This document shows positions 52,231 through 61,133 of a stretch of 64,000 nt of DNA, in pieces; position 1 is the stretch's first letter, and every line of letters begins with the position of its first letter. Origin of the DNA: Maricaulis virginensis (GTDB lineage: Bacteria > Pseudomonadota > Alphaproteobacteria > Caulobacterales > Maricaulaceae); contig NZ_BSFE01000004.1 of the NCBI RefSeq assembly GCF_027922185.1, positions 124,001 through 188,000 of the forward strand, written 5' to 3'. The translations under genes were made by a program, and so were the position numbers. The notes under the pieces are model-generated. The model had not been told where the DNA came from and ran no database searches. It saw nothing but the letters and a program-made list of their open reading frames with translations.

Positions 52231-53282
52231 GAGGCCGCAGCGACACCCTGTTCTTCGGATTGGGCGAACTTGTCGAGATTCTTGCGGATCTCGGACATGA
52301 AATCACTCCGGGCCATGACATAGGCAAGACCCAGTGCAGAGGCGAAGCCTTCGCCATCGGCACCGCCATGGCTCTTCACCACGATGCCCTTGAGGCCCAG
52401 CAGCACACCGCCATTGATATAGCGCGGGTCCATGCGCTGGCGCAGCCGGTCGAGCGCGCCGAGCGAGAGGAGGCCGGCGGCGATCTTGCTGAGCAGGGAG
52501 CTGGTCAGCGCCTCGCGCACCCAGCCGGCGACCAGGCGCGCCGTGCCCTCGGCGGTCTTCAGGGCGATATTGCCCGTGAAGCCGTCCGTCACCACGACAT
52601 CGATGCTGCCGCCGGAGATGTCATTGCCCTCGATGAAGCCCTGATAGGCGATATCGAGACCGGAGGAGCGGATCAGCTGGTCCGCCTCACGCACGATATC
52701 ATTCCCCTTGAGCTCTTCCTGGCCGACATTCAGCAGGCCCACGGTGGGCGCCTCGCCGCCGAACACGGCGCGGTGATAGGCCTCGCCGAGAATCGCGAAT
52801 TCCACGAGCTGGGTCGCACCGCACTGCACATTGGCACCGACATCGAGCACGACGGTATGCCCCTTCGGCGTCGGCCAGTTGGCCGAGATCGCCGGGCGGT
52901 GCACACCCTTCTTCATGCGCAGGATGACCTTGGAGATCGCCATCAGCGCGCCGGTATTGCCGGAGGACACGATGGCGCCGGCCTCCCCGGCCTTCACCGA
53001 CTGGATGGCGTTCCACATCGAGGAGCCGCGCGCCCGGCGCACGGCCTCGGAGGGTTTGTCGGTCATCTGGACGAGCGTGTCGGTGTGCCGCAATTCGCAG
53101 ACGGCGGCGACCTTGGGGTTCTTGTCCAGCAGCGGTTTGAGCAAGGCTTCATCGCCGTGAAGAAGGTATTTCACCTTGCGGTCCGGCCAGCGTTTGAGCG
53201 CATGGCCAATACCCTCGACGACCGCCTGGGGACCCAGATCGCCCCCCATGGCGTCAACGGAAATCGTGGGGATAGCTGTCAT
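52227..53282 (-). CDS. plsX: Acyl-ACP:phosphate acyltransferase PlsX
   Basis: 351 residues, first step of phospholipid synthesis in most bacteria. It starts ISVDAMGGDLGPQAVVEGI, and has VSSGNTGALMAI, LLNVGQEELKGND and VVTDGFTGNIALKTAEG. A peripheral-membrane enzyme, co-operonic with fabH. The alphaproteobacterial neighbours normally include a DUF177/YceD gene just upstream; only 96 bp separate plsX from the cytochrome chaperone gene here. Confidence 0.96.
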   Translation of the reverse strand: MTAIPTISVDAMGGDLGPQAVVEGIGHALKRWPDRKVKYLLHGDEALLKPLLDKNPKVAAVCELRHTDTLVQMTDKPSEAVRRARGSSMWNAIQSVKAGEAGAIVSSGNTGALMAISKVILRMKKGVHRPAISANWPTPKGHTVVLDVGANVQCGATQLVEFAILGEAYHRAVFGGEAPTVGLLNVGQEELKGNDIVREADQLIRSSGLDIAYQGFIEGNDISGGSIDVVVTDGFTGNIALKTAEGTARLVAGWVREALTSSLLSKIAAGLLSLGALDRLRQRMDPRYINGGVLLGLKGIVVKSHGGADGEGFASALGLAYVMARSDFMSEIRKNLDKFAQSEEQGVAAAS

Positions 53283-53378
53283 GAGCCGCGATATTCAATC
53301 CTTCGCAAGGGTGGCGTAGCGCCGGAGCCCGCGGAACTTAGACCATGATTGTCGAGATGCAAGGCGGCAGGCCTGCTG

Positions 53379-53915
53379 TCACGCCGCGGGAAAGGCCGGG
53401 CGCTCACCGGCCACGAGCGGTTCAGCCCCCTGCCCGCGCAATGCGGCAGCGGCCGAGTTGACGTATAGGGCAAGGCGTTCTGCGCGTGCGTCCGGGGTTT
53501 CGAGCCCGAGCAGATTGCGGGCGAGAACCTGCTGCAATTCCCGGCCTTCATCCTCTGCTTCCAGTGCCGTCTGGAGGGCCTGGGCGCGGCCGTAAAAGCC
53601 CTCTGCCATGAAGCGGATCTTCTTGCCGACCGCCGAATCTCCCACACCGAGCTCGCGCATGGCCGCATCGAAATCGTCGAACATGACATCGAACAGGGCC
53701 TGGCTGACGGCCTTGGCCTTCTCGTCCTGCGATGTGCGCAATTCCAGGATCGCCAGGGCTGTGTGAAGCACGACCAGTTCGAAACGCCCTTCCAGCGTGT
53801 CGGCCACGCCCGCCTCGCCATACAGGGCGGGCTGGCGCGCAGCGTCGACAATGGCGCGATAGAGCGTTTGAGCGGTCTGTTTTTCCGGCTTGGGTGCAAA
53901 CAGGCGGCGCAGCAT
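53379..53915 (-). CDS. Ubiquinol-cytochrome c chaperone family protein
   Basis: 178 residues matching the CBP3/ubiquinol-cytochrome c chaperone family. It begins LRRLFAPKPEKQTAQTLYRAIVDAARQPALYG, then has ADTLEGRFELVVLHTALAI and FDVMFDDFDAAMRELGVGD. It assists assembly of the cytochrome bc1 complex at the membrane. I start at the ATG 53915 (GGGAG ten nt upstream); an ATG six codons earlier is possible. Its start is 118 bp from the divergent bamE start. Confidence 0.9.
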   Translation of the reverse strand: MLRRLFAPKPEKQTAQTLYRAIVDAARQPALYGEAGVADTLEGRFELVVLHTALAILELRTSQDEKAKAVSQALFDVMFDDFDAAMRELGVGDSAVGKKIRFMAEGFYGRAQALQTALEAEDEGRELQQVLARNLLGLETPDARAERLALYVNSAAAALRGQGAEPLVAGERPAFPAA

Positions 53916-54033
53916 GCGATTGCGGGCTCCCATCAATTCGCGCTTGAAGCTAAGCTCACCCTTGGTTAGGTCAAGACACGGCAACAGGGCCGCGATGTGC
54001 CTGCCCGTCGTTCGCCAGGGAGTTTTGAAGTCC

Positions 54034-54528
54034 ATGAAGCGTCACCTCAGCCTCGCCCTTCTGGTTGCCGTCAGCGCTGCCGGCGTTTCGGCCTGCAACC
54101 CGGTGCTTCGCTCCCACGGCTATCGCTACACGGTGACCGAAGAGCCGAACATCGTGCCGGCCGAAGACACCCGCGACACGGTTCTGGCGCGTCTGGGCAA
54201 TCCCTCGACCACGGGCACGTTCGAGGAAGACACCTGGTACTACATCTCCTCGACCCGCGAGAGCCTGGCCTATCTGCGCCCGGCCACGCGCGATCGCCGC
54301 ATCATCGCGGTCAGCTTCGACGATGCGGGCACGGTCGCCACGGTGAATGAATACTCGCTGCAGGACGGCCGTATCGTCGCCTATGCCGATCGCGAAACCC
54401 CGACCCGCGGCCGCGAGCTGAGCTTCCTGGAACAGCTGCTGGGCAATGTCGGCCGTCTGCCGTCCGAACAGTTCGGCGGCGAGCAGAACCTGCCGGGCGG
54501 TGCCGGCGGTCCGCGCCGGGACCAGTAG
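54034..54528 (+). CDS. bamE: Outer membrane assembly lipoprotein BamE (SmpA/OmlA)
   Basis: 164 residues. N-terminal lipoprotein signal KRHLSLALLVAVSAAGVSAC with the lipidated Cys; the BamE domain follows with DTRDTVLARLGNPSTTGTF and TWYYISSTRE. The tail is Gly/Pro-rich. It is a non-essential part of the BAM complex for beta-barrel insertion. The divergence from the cytochrome chaperone gene is conserved in alphaproteobacteria. Confidence 0.92.
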   Translation: MKRHLSLALLVAVSAAGVSACNPVLRSHGYRYTVTEEPNIVPAEDTRDTVLARLGNPSTTGTFEEDTWYYISSTRESLAYLRPATRDRRIIAVSFDDAGTVATVNEYSLQDGRIVAYADRETPTRGRELSFLEQLLGNVGRLPSEQFGGEQNLPGGAGGPRRDQ

Positions 54529-54626
54529 TTCCGGCCGGAGCATTTTCGGCAAGAGTGGGAACCGGTTTTGCGGTTCGAAAGTGCGACCGCTTTGAAAGCC
54601 CAGAGCTCAATAGCGATGAAATTACG

Positions 54627-55415
54627 CTAGACTTTCAGGGGCGATGCCGGGGTCGGCTGCCCGTCCCCGTCCAGCGCCACCATGACATAGCTTGCCTCGC
54701 CGACGAGACGGCGCTCGCCGCTCATCAGATCCTCGGCTTCCGCGCGCACCGCGACCTGCATCGAGGTGCGGCCGACCGACACCACATCCGCGATCACGTC
54801 CAGCAGCTCGCCCTCTTTCGTGGGGGCGATGAAGTCGATCTTGTCGGATGCGGCCATGCCGACATTGCCGCGCGTGTGGCGCGAGGCGGCGATATAGGCC
54901 GCCTTGCCCATCAGCGACATGGCATTGCCGCCGAACAACTGGCCCAGATGATTGGTGTCACCCGGAAAGACGAGCTGCAGCGTGCGCGCATAACCCGCCG
55001 GGCTGGGCGCGAAATCGGGCCGCGAATCGGGCGCCGGCGGCAGGCGGTCCGGATTGGCCTTGCGGTCGGCAGCGACCATGGTGAAAGCGCCACGGGTGCA
55101 GATATGACGTACGCCGGTCAGGAGATTCTCCGCCGCCAGTTCGACATCGACGATCATCGAATGCCGCCCCACCATGCGCACCTGGCCGGTCAGCTCGACC
55201 AGATCGCCGACATGGGCCGGTGCAACGAAATCCAGCTTGTCGCACGACGCCGTCACGAAGGGCCGCCTTGCATGCCGCGCCGCGACGAGGAAGGCGACCT
55301 TGTCCATCTCGGCCATGGCCGCACCGCCGAAATAGCTGCCCTGGTGATTGGTCTGGTGCGGAAACACCAGATCGGTATGGCGGATTTCGGCGAGATGGGC
55401 GGGCTGGGATGTCAT
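54627..55415 (-). CDS. Acyl-CoA thioesterase with two hotdog domains
   Basis: 262 residues containing two 4HBT hotdog domains in tandem (about 8-115 and 140-250). Each has a T-N-H-x-G-x-x-F-G-G block (QTNHQGSYFGGAAMAEMDK and DTNHLGQLFGGNAMSLMGK) and a D-x-x-D-F-x-A-P strand. The acyl-CoA hydrolase class YciA/BACH uses such Asn and Asp residues. A double-domain architecture is found in several proteobacteria and in mammalian BACH. The acyl chain preference is unknown. Confidence 0.9.
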   Translation of the reverse strand: MTSQPAHLAEIRHTDLVFPHQTNHQGSYFGGAAMAEMDKVAFLVAARHARRPFVTASCDKLDFVAPAHVGDLVELTGQVRMVGRHSMIVDVELAAENLLTGVRHICTRGAFTMVAADRKANPDRLPPAPDSRPDFAPSPAGYARTLQLVFPGDTNHLGQLFGGNAMSLMGKAAYIAASRHTRGNVGMAASDKIDFIAPTKEGELLDVIADVVSVGRTSMQVAVRAEAEDLMSGERRLVGEASYVMVALDGDGQPTPASPLKV

Positions 55416-55480
55416 GATCGGCCTCCTGCAGGAAACCGGAAACTACCGGTATTTGCAGGGCTTCGCATCCGCGGGTGCAG

Positions 55481-55960
55481 CTACCCGGTCACAGCGATCC
55501 ACACGCCCTCGCCGACACGGTCCGTGCCATTGCGGCGTGAATGCAGGCGCAGCCAGGTGAAGCGGCCTTCCTGCGGTTCGTCCCAGATATCGATCTCGAC
55601 GATATGGCCCATACCGTAGGCGCCGGAATCGCGGTGCCACTCGATGCCCGGATCGGTGTCATCGTGCAGTTCCAGCGGCGAGTCGTTGCGGGTCTCGTGG
55701 GGCTGCCAGCCCTTCGGCCAGCCGCCATGGGGGCTGACCTCGATCTGCCAGGCCGGCTGCCAATACCAGGCGTCATCCTGCCAGACGCCGTAGCGCAGGC
55801 GGGCGGCGGTCTCTCCGGCGATCTCGACATGCAGCGCCCGCGCACCGTCTTCGCTCTGCCACAGGCCCTCATAGGGCGCCAGGACCGCCAGGTCCGGATG
55901 GACGCCGGCAGGAGCCTGCAGGGCGGCGAGGCCCAGAAAAAGGATCGAGATACAGGACAT
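55481..55960 (-). CDS. Hypothetical exported protein
   Basis: 159 residues beginning with a signal peptide (CISILFLGLAALQAPAG). The mature region is Trp-rich (about ten Trp) and looks like a beta-barrel or lipocalin-like fold, with LAPYEGLWQSEDG near the start and a GRFTWLRLHSRRN strand near the end. I do not recognise the family. It is divergent from the beta-lactamase-fold gene at 56124 and has no operon partner. Confidence 0.7.
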   Translation of the reverse strand: MSCISILFLGLAALQAPAGVHPDLAVLAPYEGLWQSEDGARALHVEIAGETAARLRYGVWQDDAWYWQPAWQIEVSPHGGWPKGWQPHETRNDSPLELHDDTDPGIEWHRDSGAYGMGHIVEIDIWDEPQEGRFTWLRLHSRRNGTDRVGEGVWIAVTG

Positions 55961-56123
55961 GCGGGCAGTGTGCCTGCTGCGGGCGCATGCCGCCCTCCCC
56001 GGTTCGGGGGACGCGGCGGCGCATCTGAACAGATCGACATCTGCCGGTCACACTCCGGATGGGGCGGCATCGCCAAGAAAGATCCCGCACGCCGGACAAC
56101 CGGCCACTGAACTGGGGGATTTC

Positions 56124-57212
56124 ATGTTCAATCATCACACCGCGCTTCTGACGCGGATTTCCATTGCCGCCGCGTCCAGCCTGGCTGTTCTGTCCGGAAC
56201 GGCGCTGGCGCAGGGCGCGCCGGACTGCAGCGTCTATCCGCTGGCAAGCGCCGCCGATCCGGCCGCGCTCGGCTGGAGCGGGAGCGATCTCGCAGCGCTG
56301 GATGCACGCGCCGAAGAGCTCGGCTCGGCCGCGCTGATGATCGTGCAGGGTGGCGAGATTGTGTACAGCCGGGGCGAGATCGAACGTCCCTTCCTGCTGC
56401 ACTCGCTGCGCAAATCCGTGATGAGCGCGATGATCGGCGTGCTGGTCGACAATGGCGCGATCACGCTGGACACAACACTTGCCGAGCTGGAAATCGATGA
56501 TCTGCCCGGGCTGACCGAGACCGAACGCAGCGCGACCGTGCGCGACATCATCACCGCCCGCTCAGGCGTCTACATCGCCTCGGCCGCCGAGACGCAGGCC
56601 ATGGCCGATTCCCGGCCGGAGCGCGGCGCCTATGCGCCCGGCGAGCACTGGTATTACAACAACTGGGACTTCAATGTTGCAGGGCATATCTTCGAGCGTG
56701 TATCGCATCGCACCTATAATGGTGCCTTCCAGCGCATGTTCGCCGAACCCATGTGCATGCAGGACTGGAACGCTTTCGGCTCCTACCGCTTCTACGCGCC
56801 GGGCACGGCCTTCCCGGCCTATCACCTGCGCATCTCGGCCCGCGATCTGGCACTGTTCGGCCAGCTCTTCCTGCAGGACGGGCAGTGGAATGGCGAGCAG
56901 CTGATTTCGGCCGCGTGGGTCGCCGACAGCACGGCCACCCACTCTCAGACCGAATGGCCGGGCGCCTGGGCGGGCGGCTATGGCTATATGTGGTGGAAAC
57001 CGGCAGATGACGCGAGCGCAGAAGCGGCCGGTCTGGCACCGGACATGTATACCGGCGCCGGCGCAGGCGGACATTATCTGACCGTCATTCCCAGCCGCGA
57101 TATGGTCATCGTTCACCGCATGGATACCGACCAGCCCGGCACGCCGCGCCTGGGGATGACAGCCTACGGCGAATTGCTGGCCGAGATCCTGGCGCTCGGC
57201 CAGCCGGACTGA
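56124..57212 (+). CDS. Serine beta-lactamase-fold hydrolase, exported
   Basis: 362 residues with a signal peptide (SSLAVLSGTALAQG, cleaved after ALA). The class C/esterase VIII type fold has S-x-x-K in LLHSLRKSVMSA and a Tyr-x-Asn candidate in HWYYNNWDFN; near the end, GAGAGGHYLTVIPSRDMVIVHR is the KTG-equivalent strand. Such proteins are mostly peptidases, esterases or uncharacterised enzymes rather than antibiotic-resistance beta-lactamases. GGGGGA lies 4 nt before the ATG. Confidence 0.88.
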   Translation: MFNHHTALLTRISIAAASSLAVLSGTALAQGAPDCSVYPLASAADPAALGWSGSDLAALDARAEELGSAALMIVQGGEIVYSRGEIERPFLLHSLRKSVMSAMIGVLVDNGAITLDTTLAELEIDDLPGLTETERSATVRDIITARSGVYIASAAETQAMADSRPERGAYAPGEHWYYNNWDFNVAGHIFERVSHRTYNGAFQRMFAEPMCMQDWNAFGSYRFYAPGTAFPAYHLRISARDLALFGQLFLQDGQWNGEQLISAAWVADSTATHSQTEWPGAWAGGYGYMWWKPADDASAEAAGLAPDMYTGAGAGGHYLTVIPSRDMVIVHRMDTDQPGTPRLGMTAYGELLAEILALGQPD

Positions 57213-57249
57213 CCGGCCTGCCTGAACGTCGGACGTCGGAGACCCGTGG

Positions 57250-58608
57250 CTACATCAGCATCGTCATCGGGTCTTCGACGAAGGTCTTGAACGCCTGCAG
57301 CCACTTCGCGCCGGTGGCGCCATCGACCACGCGGTGATCGCAGGTCAGCGTCACCGTCATCACCGTCGCGATCGCGAGCGCCCCGTCCTTGACGACCGGG
57401 CGTTCTTCGCCGGCCCCGACCGACAGGATCATGCCCTGGGGCGGGTTGATGATGGAGGCGAAGCTGTCGATGCCGAACATGCCCAGATTGGAGAGCGAGA
57501 ACGTGCCGCCCTGGAATTCCTCGGGCTTCAGCTTCTTCTCGCGGGCGCGGGCAGCCAGGTCTTTCATCTCGCGGGAAATCTCGACCAGGCCCTTTTGATC
57601 GGCATCCTTGACGATCGGCGTGATCAGACCGCCCTCGATCGCCACGGCGACGGAAACGTCCGCATGCTTGTGCCGGGCGATATGTCCGCCCTCGATCCAG
57701 GAGGAATTCGCCGCCGGCACCTTCTTCAGCGCCAGGCCGGACGCCTTGATCAGGATGTCGTTGACCGAGACCTTGTCGCCATCCTTCTCGGCGGCCGCAT
57801 TGACCCGCTTGCGGAAGTCCAGCAGCGCGTCGATCCGGCAATCCACATTGAGCGGGAAGTGCGGGATGTCCCGGAAGCTCTCGGACAGGCGCTTGGCGGA
57901 AATCTTGGTGATATTGTCGGCCTTCTCGACCTCGTAGCGGTCACGGGCGATGCCATAGGCCTTGAGCGGATCGTCCATGTCGACCGGAGCCGCGGCCGGG
58001 GCCTCGGCAGCTTTGGACGGCGCGGCCGACGGCTGGGCTTTCTCGACGTCACGCTTGACGATCCGGCCGTAAGGGCCGGAACCCTCGATGGTTTTCAGGT
58101 CCAGACCCTTGTCGGCCGCGATGCGGCGCGCCAGCGGGCTGGCCTTGATCCGGTCGCCATCCCTGGACGGCGGCGGCGGTGCCTTGCTTTCGGCAGGCAC
58201 GTCTTCAAGCTTGCGCGTGCTGGCGCTGCCGGAGGATGTCTGCGACTTGGCTTCGGACTTCGTTTCGGCCTTTTCGCTGGCTTCGCCAGCGCCCCCTTCG
58301 TCTCCGCCCTTGGCGGAGCCACTTCCCCCACCTTCGGCGGGGGCAGAAAGCGCGCTCTCGTCCTCGCCCTCTTCCAGCAGGATGGCGATGACGGCGTTGA
58401 CCTTCACGCCCTCCGTGCCTTCGGAGACCCGGATCTCGCCGACGACGCCCTCGTCGACGGCTTCCACTTCCATGGTCGCCTTGTCGGTCTCGATCTCGGC
58501 AATGACGTCACCGCTCTCGACGGTATCGCCCTTTTTCACATGCCATTTGGCCAGCGTGCCCTCTTCCATCGTGGGCGACAGGGCGGGCATCAGGATTTCA
58601 ATCGACAT
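57250..58608 (-). CDS. pdhC: Pyruvate dehydrogenase E2 (dihydrolipoamide acetyltransferase)
   Basis: 452 residues. One lipoyl domain (1-80; Lys in IETDKATMEVEAVDEG), a Ser/Glu-rich flexible linker, a peripheral-subunit-binding domain (KASPLARRIAADKGLDLKTI and GSGPYGRIVKRDV) and the catalytic core with TCDHRVVDGATGAKW. It acetylates CoA in the housekeeping pyruvate dehydrogenase complex. Two unrelated genes (GFA-type and the AT-rich gene) separate it from pdhB on the same strand. Confidence 0.96.
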   Translation of the reverse strand: MSIEILMPALSPTMEEGTLAKWHVKKGDTVESGDVIAEIETDKATMEVEAVDEGVVGEIRVSEGTEGVKVNAVIAILLEEGEDESALSAPAEGGGSGSAKGGDEGGAGEASEKAETKSEAKSQTSSGSASTRKLEDVPAESKAPPPPSRDGDRIKASPLARRIAADKGLDLKTIEGSGPYGRIVKRDVEKAQPSAAPSKAAEAPAAAPVDMDDPLKAYGIARDRYEVEKADNITKISAKRLSESFRDIPHFPLNVDCRIDALLDFRKRVNAAAEKDGDKVSVNDILIKASGLALKKVPAANSSWIEGGHIARHKHADVSVAVAIEGGLITPIVKDADQKGLVEISREMKDLAARAREKKLKPEEFQGGTFSLSNLGMFGIDSFASIINPPQGMILSVGAGEERPVVKDGALAIATVMTVTLTCDHRVVDGATGAKWLQAFKTFVEDPMTMLM

Positions 58609-58630
58609 GGGTCTCGTCCTCGTGGTCGGC

Positions 58631-59035
58631 CTACTGGCCGAGCTCCGGATTGATCTTCACAACATTGTCTTCCCAGTTCGCGCCGTCGAATTCCTCGAAG
58701 CGGAGCTGGAGATTGGCGTCTGCATCCAGGCAGCGCAGATTGACGGTCCAGCCGTCCGGATGCGAGCGCGGGACATAAAAGGCCTTCACACCGCAGCGCG
58801 AGCAGAACATGTGCTTCGCCGTGTGGCTGCCGAACGTATAGGTCGTCAGGCTCTCCGCGCCGCGTTCGATCCGGAAATCATCCTTCTCGACAATGAGATG
58901 AATAAAGCCGGACTTGGAACAGACCGAGCAATTGCAAGACAGCGCAACAACGCTGTCCGGCAGGTTCGCCGCAAAGCCGACCTCGCCGCAATGGCATTCA
59001 CCGTGACGCCAGGATTTGGTGGGGGAGTTGGTCAC
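58631..59035 (-). CDS. GFA-family (CENP-V/Mss4-like) zinc protein
   Basis: 134 residues from a GTG that overlaps the preceding stop (GTGA). Zinc ligands of the glutathione-dependent-formaldehyde-activating fold are visible: CHCGEV near the start, CNCSVCSKSG, and CSRCGVKAFYVPRSHPDGW. Individual members have no proven substrate. A second GFA protein is encoded on the other side of pdhB (61134-61583). Confidence 0.9.
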   Translation of the reverse strand: MTNSPTKSWRHGECHCGEVGFAANLPDSVVALSCNCSVCSKSGFIHLIVEKDDFRIERGAESLTTYTFGSHTAKHMFCSRCGVKAFYVPRSHPDGWTVNLRCLDADANLQLRFEEFDGANWEDNVVKINPELGQ

Positions 59036-59703
59036 TTTGCCTCTCCCTCCGTATCACTTCCCGGCAGGCGCAATATTTCGTCAGGGCTCGGAAGGCGTAC
59101 ACCCTCATCTTCCGCGCGCCGCGAATTCAGAACACTCATGATCTCTTTGAACGCGTCCACAACGGGTTTCGCATTCTTGGCCATTTCACCTGCAGTAAAA
59201 GCAATGTCACCCATAAATGCGAAAAAGCGATCAGTAGATGTGGCGACCAGATCTACTTCTTCATGCAATGCAGCCAGACGGTGATAAAGAGCATTTTTCT
59301 TTCTGTCAGAAATATCGCTGGACTCTATAAGTTGTCTTATTTTTGCCAATAGCGAGTGAATTTGAGACTTCTCGTTTTCATTCAGTTTCGCGAATCCAAT
59401 AGGCTCCTGACAAGCTTCAATATCTTCAAATAATTGATCGACAACAGCTTCCGCCTCTAGCTCTGAAATTACTCGCAATATCTCTACAAGATGATCGGTC
59501 GCATCAGTATCAAACTTTTTAACTTTATTATAGTCATTTCTATCGAGTAGAGCATTCAAAAAACTCGACAAGCGGTTGGCTTCAGGTTCGCTGACAGTCT
59601 CTACATCAACAGAGGATCGGATATAACTTGCTGCCTCTAGCAGAGCCAATATCGGATCTCTCGACAAAGTCTTCGTTAGACTAATTAGGTCTACATTCGA
59701 CAT
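59032..59703 (-). CDS. AT-rich hypothetical protein inserted in the pdh operon
   Basis: 223 residues, predicted mostly helical and acidic, with long amphipathic stretches such as SQIHSLLAKIRQLIESS and LYHRLAALHEEVDLVATS and no signal peptide. GDIAFTAGEMAKNAKPVVDAF could be a short membrane-associated or core helix. The region is far richer in A/T than its neighbours, with many A/T third positions, a sign of transfer. It nevertheless starts 5 bp after the pdhB stop with GGAG and GGGTGG ahead of the ATG, and overlaps the GFA start by 4 bp. I do not recognise the family. Confidence 0.85.
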   Translation of the reverse strand: MSNVDLISLTKTLSRDPILALLEAASYIRSSVDVETVSEPEANRLSSFLNALLDRNDYNKVKKFDTDATDHLVEILRVISELEAEAVVDQLFEDIEACQEPIGFAKLNENEKSQIHSLLAKIRQLIESSDISDRKKNALYHRLAALHEEVDLVATSTDRFFAFMGDIAFTAGEMAKNAKPVVDAFKEIMSVLNSRRAEDEGVRLPSPDEILRLPGSDTEGEAK

Positions 59704-59708
59704 CCACC

Positions 59709-61121
59709 CTACTCCGCGTAGCAGACAGCCTTCGCTGCCTTCACGATATCCTCCACGCCCGGCAGGGAGAGCTTCTCCAGATTACCGGCATAGGGCAGCG
59801 GCACGTCGGCCTGGTGGACGCGGGCGGGCGGGGCGTCGAGATAGTCGAAGGCCTCGGCGGTGACGACGGCGGCGATCTCCGCGCCGACGCCCATGCGGCC
59901 CCAGCCTTCCTCGGCGCAGACGATACGGTTGGTCTTTTTCACCGAATTGACCACGGTCTCGGTGTCCAGCGGACGCAGGGTGCGAAGGTCGATCACCTCG
60001 GCGTCGATCCCCTCCTCCGCGAGCTGCTCGGCCGCCTCGAGGGCGAAACCGACCATGCGGGAATGGGCGGTGATGGTGACGTCCTTGCCGGCGCGACGGA
60101 TCTTGGCCTTGCCGATCGGCAGCACCCAGTCGTCCGTGTCCGGCACGTCGAAGGTTTCGCCGTAGATCAGCTCGTGTTCCAGGAAGACGACCGGGTTCGG
60201 GTCGCGGATCGCGGCCTTGAGCAGGCCCTTGGCGTCGGCCGCGTCATAGGGCGCGATCACCTTGAGGCCAGGCACATTGGCATACCAGGCGGAATAGTCC
60301 TGGGAGTGCTGGGCACCGACCCGGCTGGCGGCCGAGTTGGGGCCGCGGAAGACGATGGGACAGCCCATCTGGCCGCCGGACATGTAGAGCGTCTTGGCGG
60401 CCGAATTGATGATCTGGTCGATCGCCTGCATGGCGAAATTGAAGGTCATGAACTCGACGATCGGCTTGAGACCGTTGAAGGCCGCACCGACGCCCAGGCC
60501 GGCAAAGCCGTGCTCGGTGATCGGCGTGTCGACCACGCGCTTGGGACCGAATTCCGCCAGCAGGCCGCGCGTCACCTTGTAGGCGCCTTCGTATTCGGCA
60601 ACTTCCTCGCCCATCACGAAGACGGTCTCGTCGCGGCGCATTTCCTCGGCCATGGCGTCACGCAGCGCGTCGCGCACCGTGGTCTCGACCATTTTCGTGC
60701 CTTCCGGCAGTTCCGGATCGGAGGCGTCCGGCGCGGAATGATCGACAAAGACCGGCTCGCCCTCCGGCGCATCCGGCGTTTCGTCCTGCACCTCGTCCGA
60801 ACCGTCCTCATCGGACGCACTTGAGGCCGCGGCGCTTTCGCTGCCGGCTTCGGGCGCCTCAATCTCGTCGGGATTCTCGCCCTCCTCGGCCAGCATGGCG
60901 ATCGGCGAATTGACCTTCACGCCCTCGGTGCCTTCCTCGACCAGGAGTTTGGCGACCACGCCCTCCTCGACGGCCTCGACTTCCATCGTCGCCTTGTCGG
61001 TCTCGATCTCGGCAATGACATCGCCGCTCTCGACGCTGTCACCTTCCTTGATCAGCCATTTGGCCAGCGTGCCCTCTTCCATCGTGGGCGAAAGGGCCGG
61101 CATGAGAATGGGGATAGGCAT
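59709..61121 (-). CDS. pdhB: Pyruvate dehydrogenase E1 beta with N-terminal lipoyl domain
   Basis: 470 residues. Residues 1-80 are a lipoyl domain nearly identical in type to that of pdhC (Lys in IETDKATMEVEAVEEG). An acidic Ala/Ser/Asp-rich linker covers 80-140, then the E1 beta part with VFVMGEEVAEYEGAYKVTRG, TPITEHGFAGLGVGAA and VIDLRTLRPLDTETV. The lipoyl fusion is characteristic of the alphaproteobacterial PDH. It pairs with PdhA at the right edge. Confidence 0.97.
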   Translation of the reverse strand: MPIPILMPALSPTMEEGTLAKWLIKEGDSVESGDVIAEIETDKATMEVEAVEEGVVAKLLVEEGTEGVKVNSPIAMLAEEGENPDEIEAPEAGSESAAASSASDEDGSDEVQDETPDAPEGEPVFVDHSAPDASDPELPEGTKMVETTVRDALRDAMAEEMRRDETVFVMGEEVAEYEGAYKVTRGLLAEFGPKRVVDTPITEHGFAGLGVGAAFNGLKPIVEFMTFNFAMQAIDQIINSAAKTLYMSGGQMGCPIVFRGPNSAASRVGAQHSQDYSAWYANVPGLKVIAPYDAADAKGLLKAAIRDPNPVVFLEHELIYGETFDVPDTDDWVLPIGKAKIRRAGKDVTITAHSRMVGFALEAAEQLAEEGIDAEVIDLRTLRPLDTETVVNSVKKTNRIVCAEEGWGRMGVGAEIAAVVTAEAFDYLDAPPARVHQADVPLPYAGNLEKLSLPGVEDIVKAAKAVCYAE

Positions 61122-61133
61122 GGTATCTTCCGT

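Noticed and set aside
56124..57212. Antibiotic-resistance beta-lactamase
   Set aside because: It has the fold and S-x-x-K, but the other motifs and the context fit peptidase or esterase relatives; the same holds for 61592-62713.
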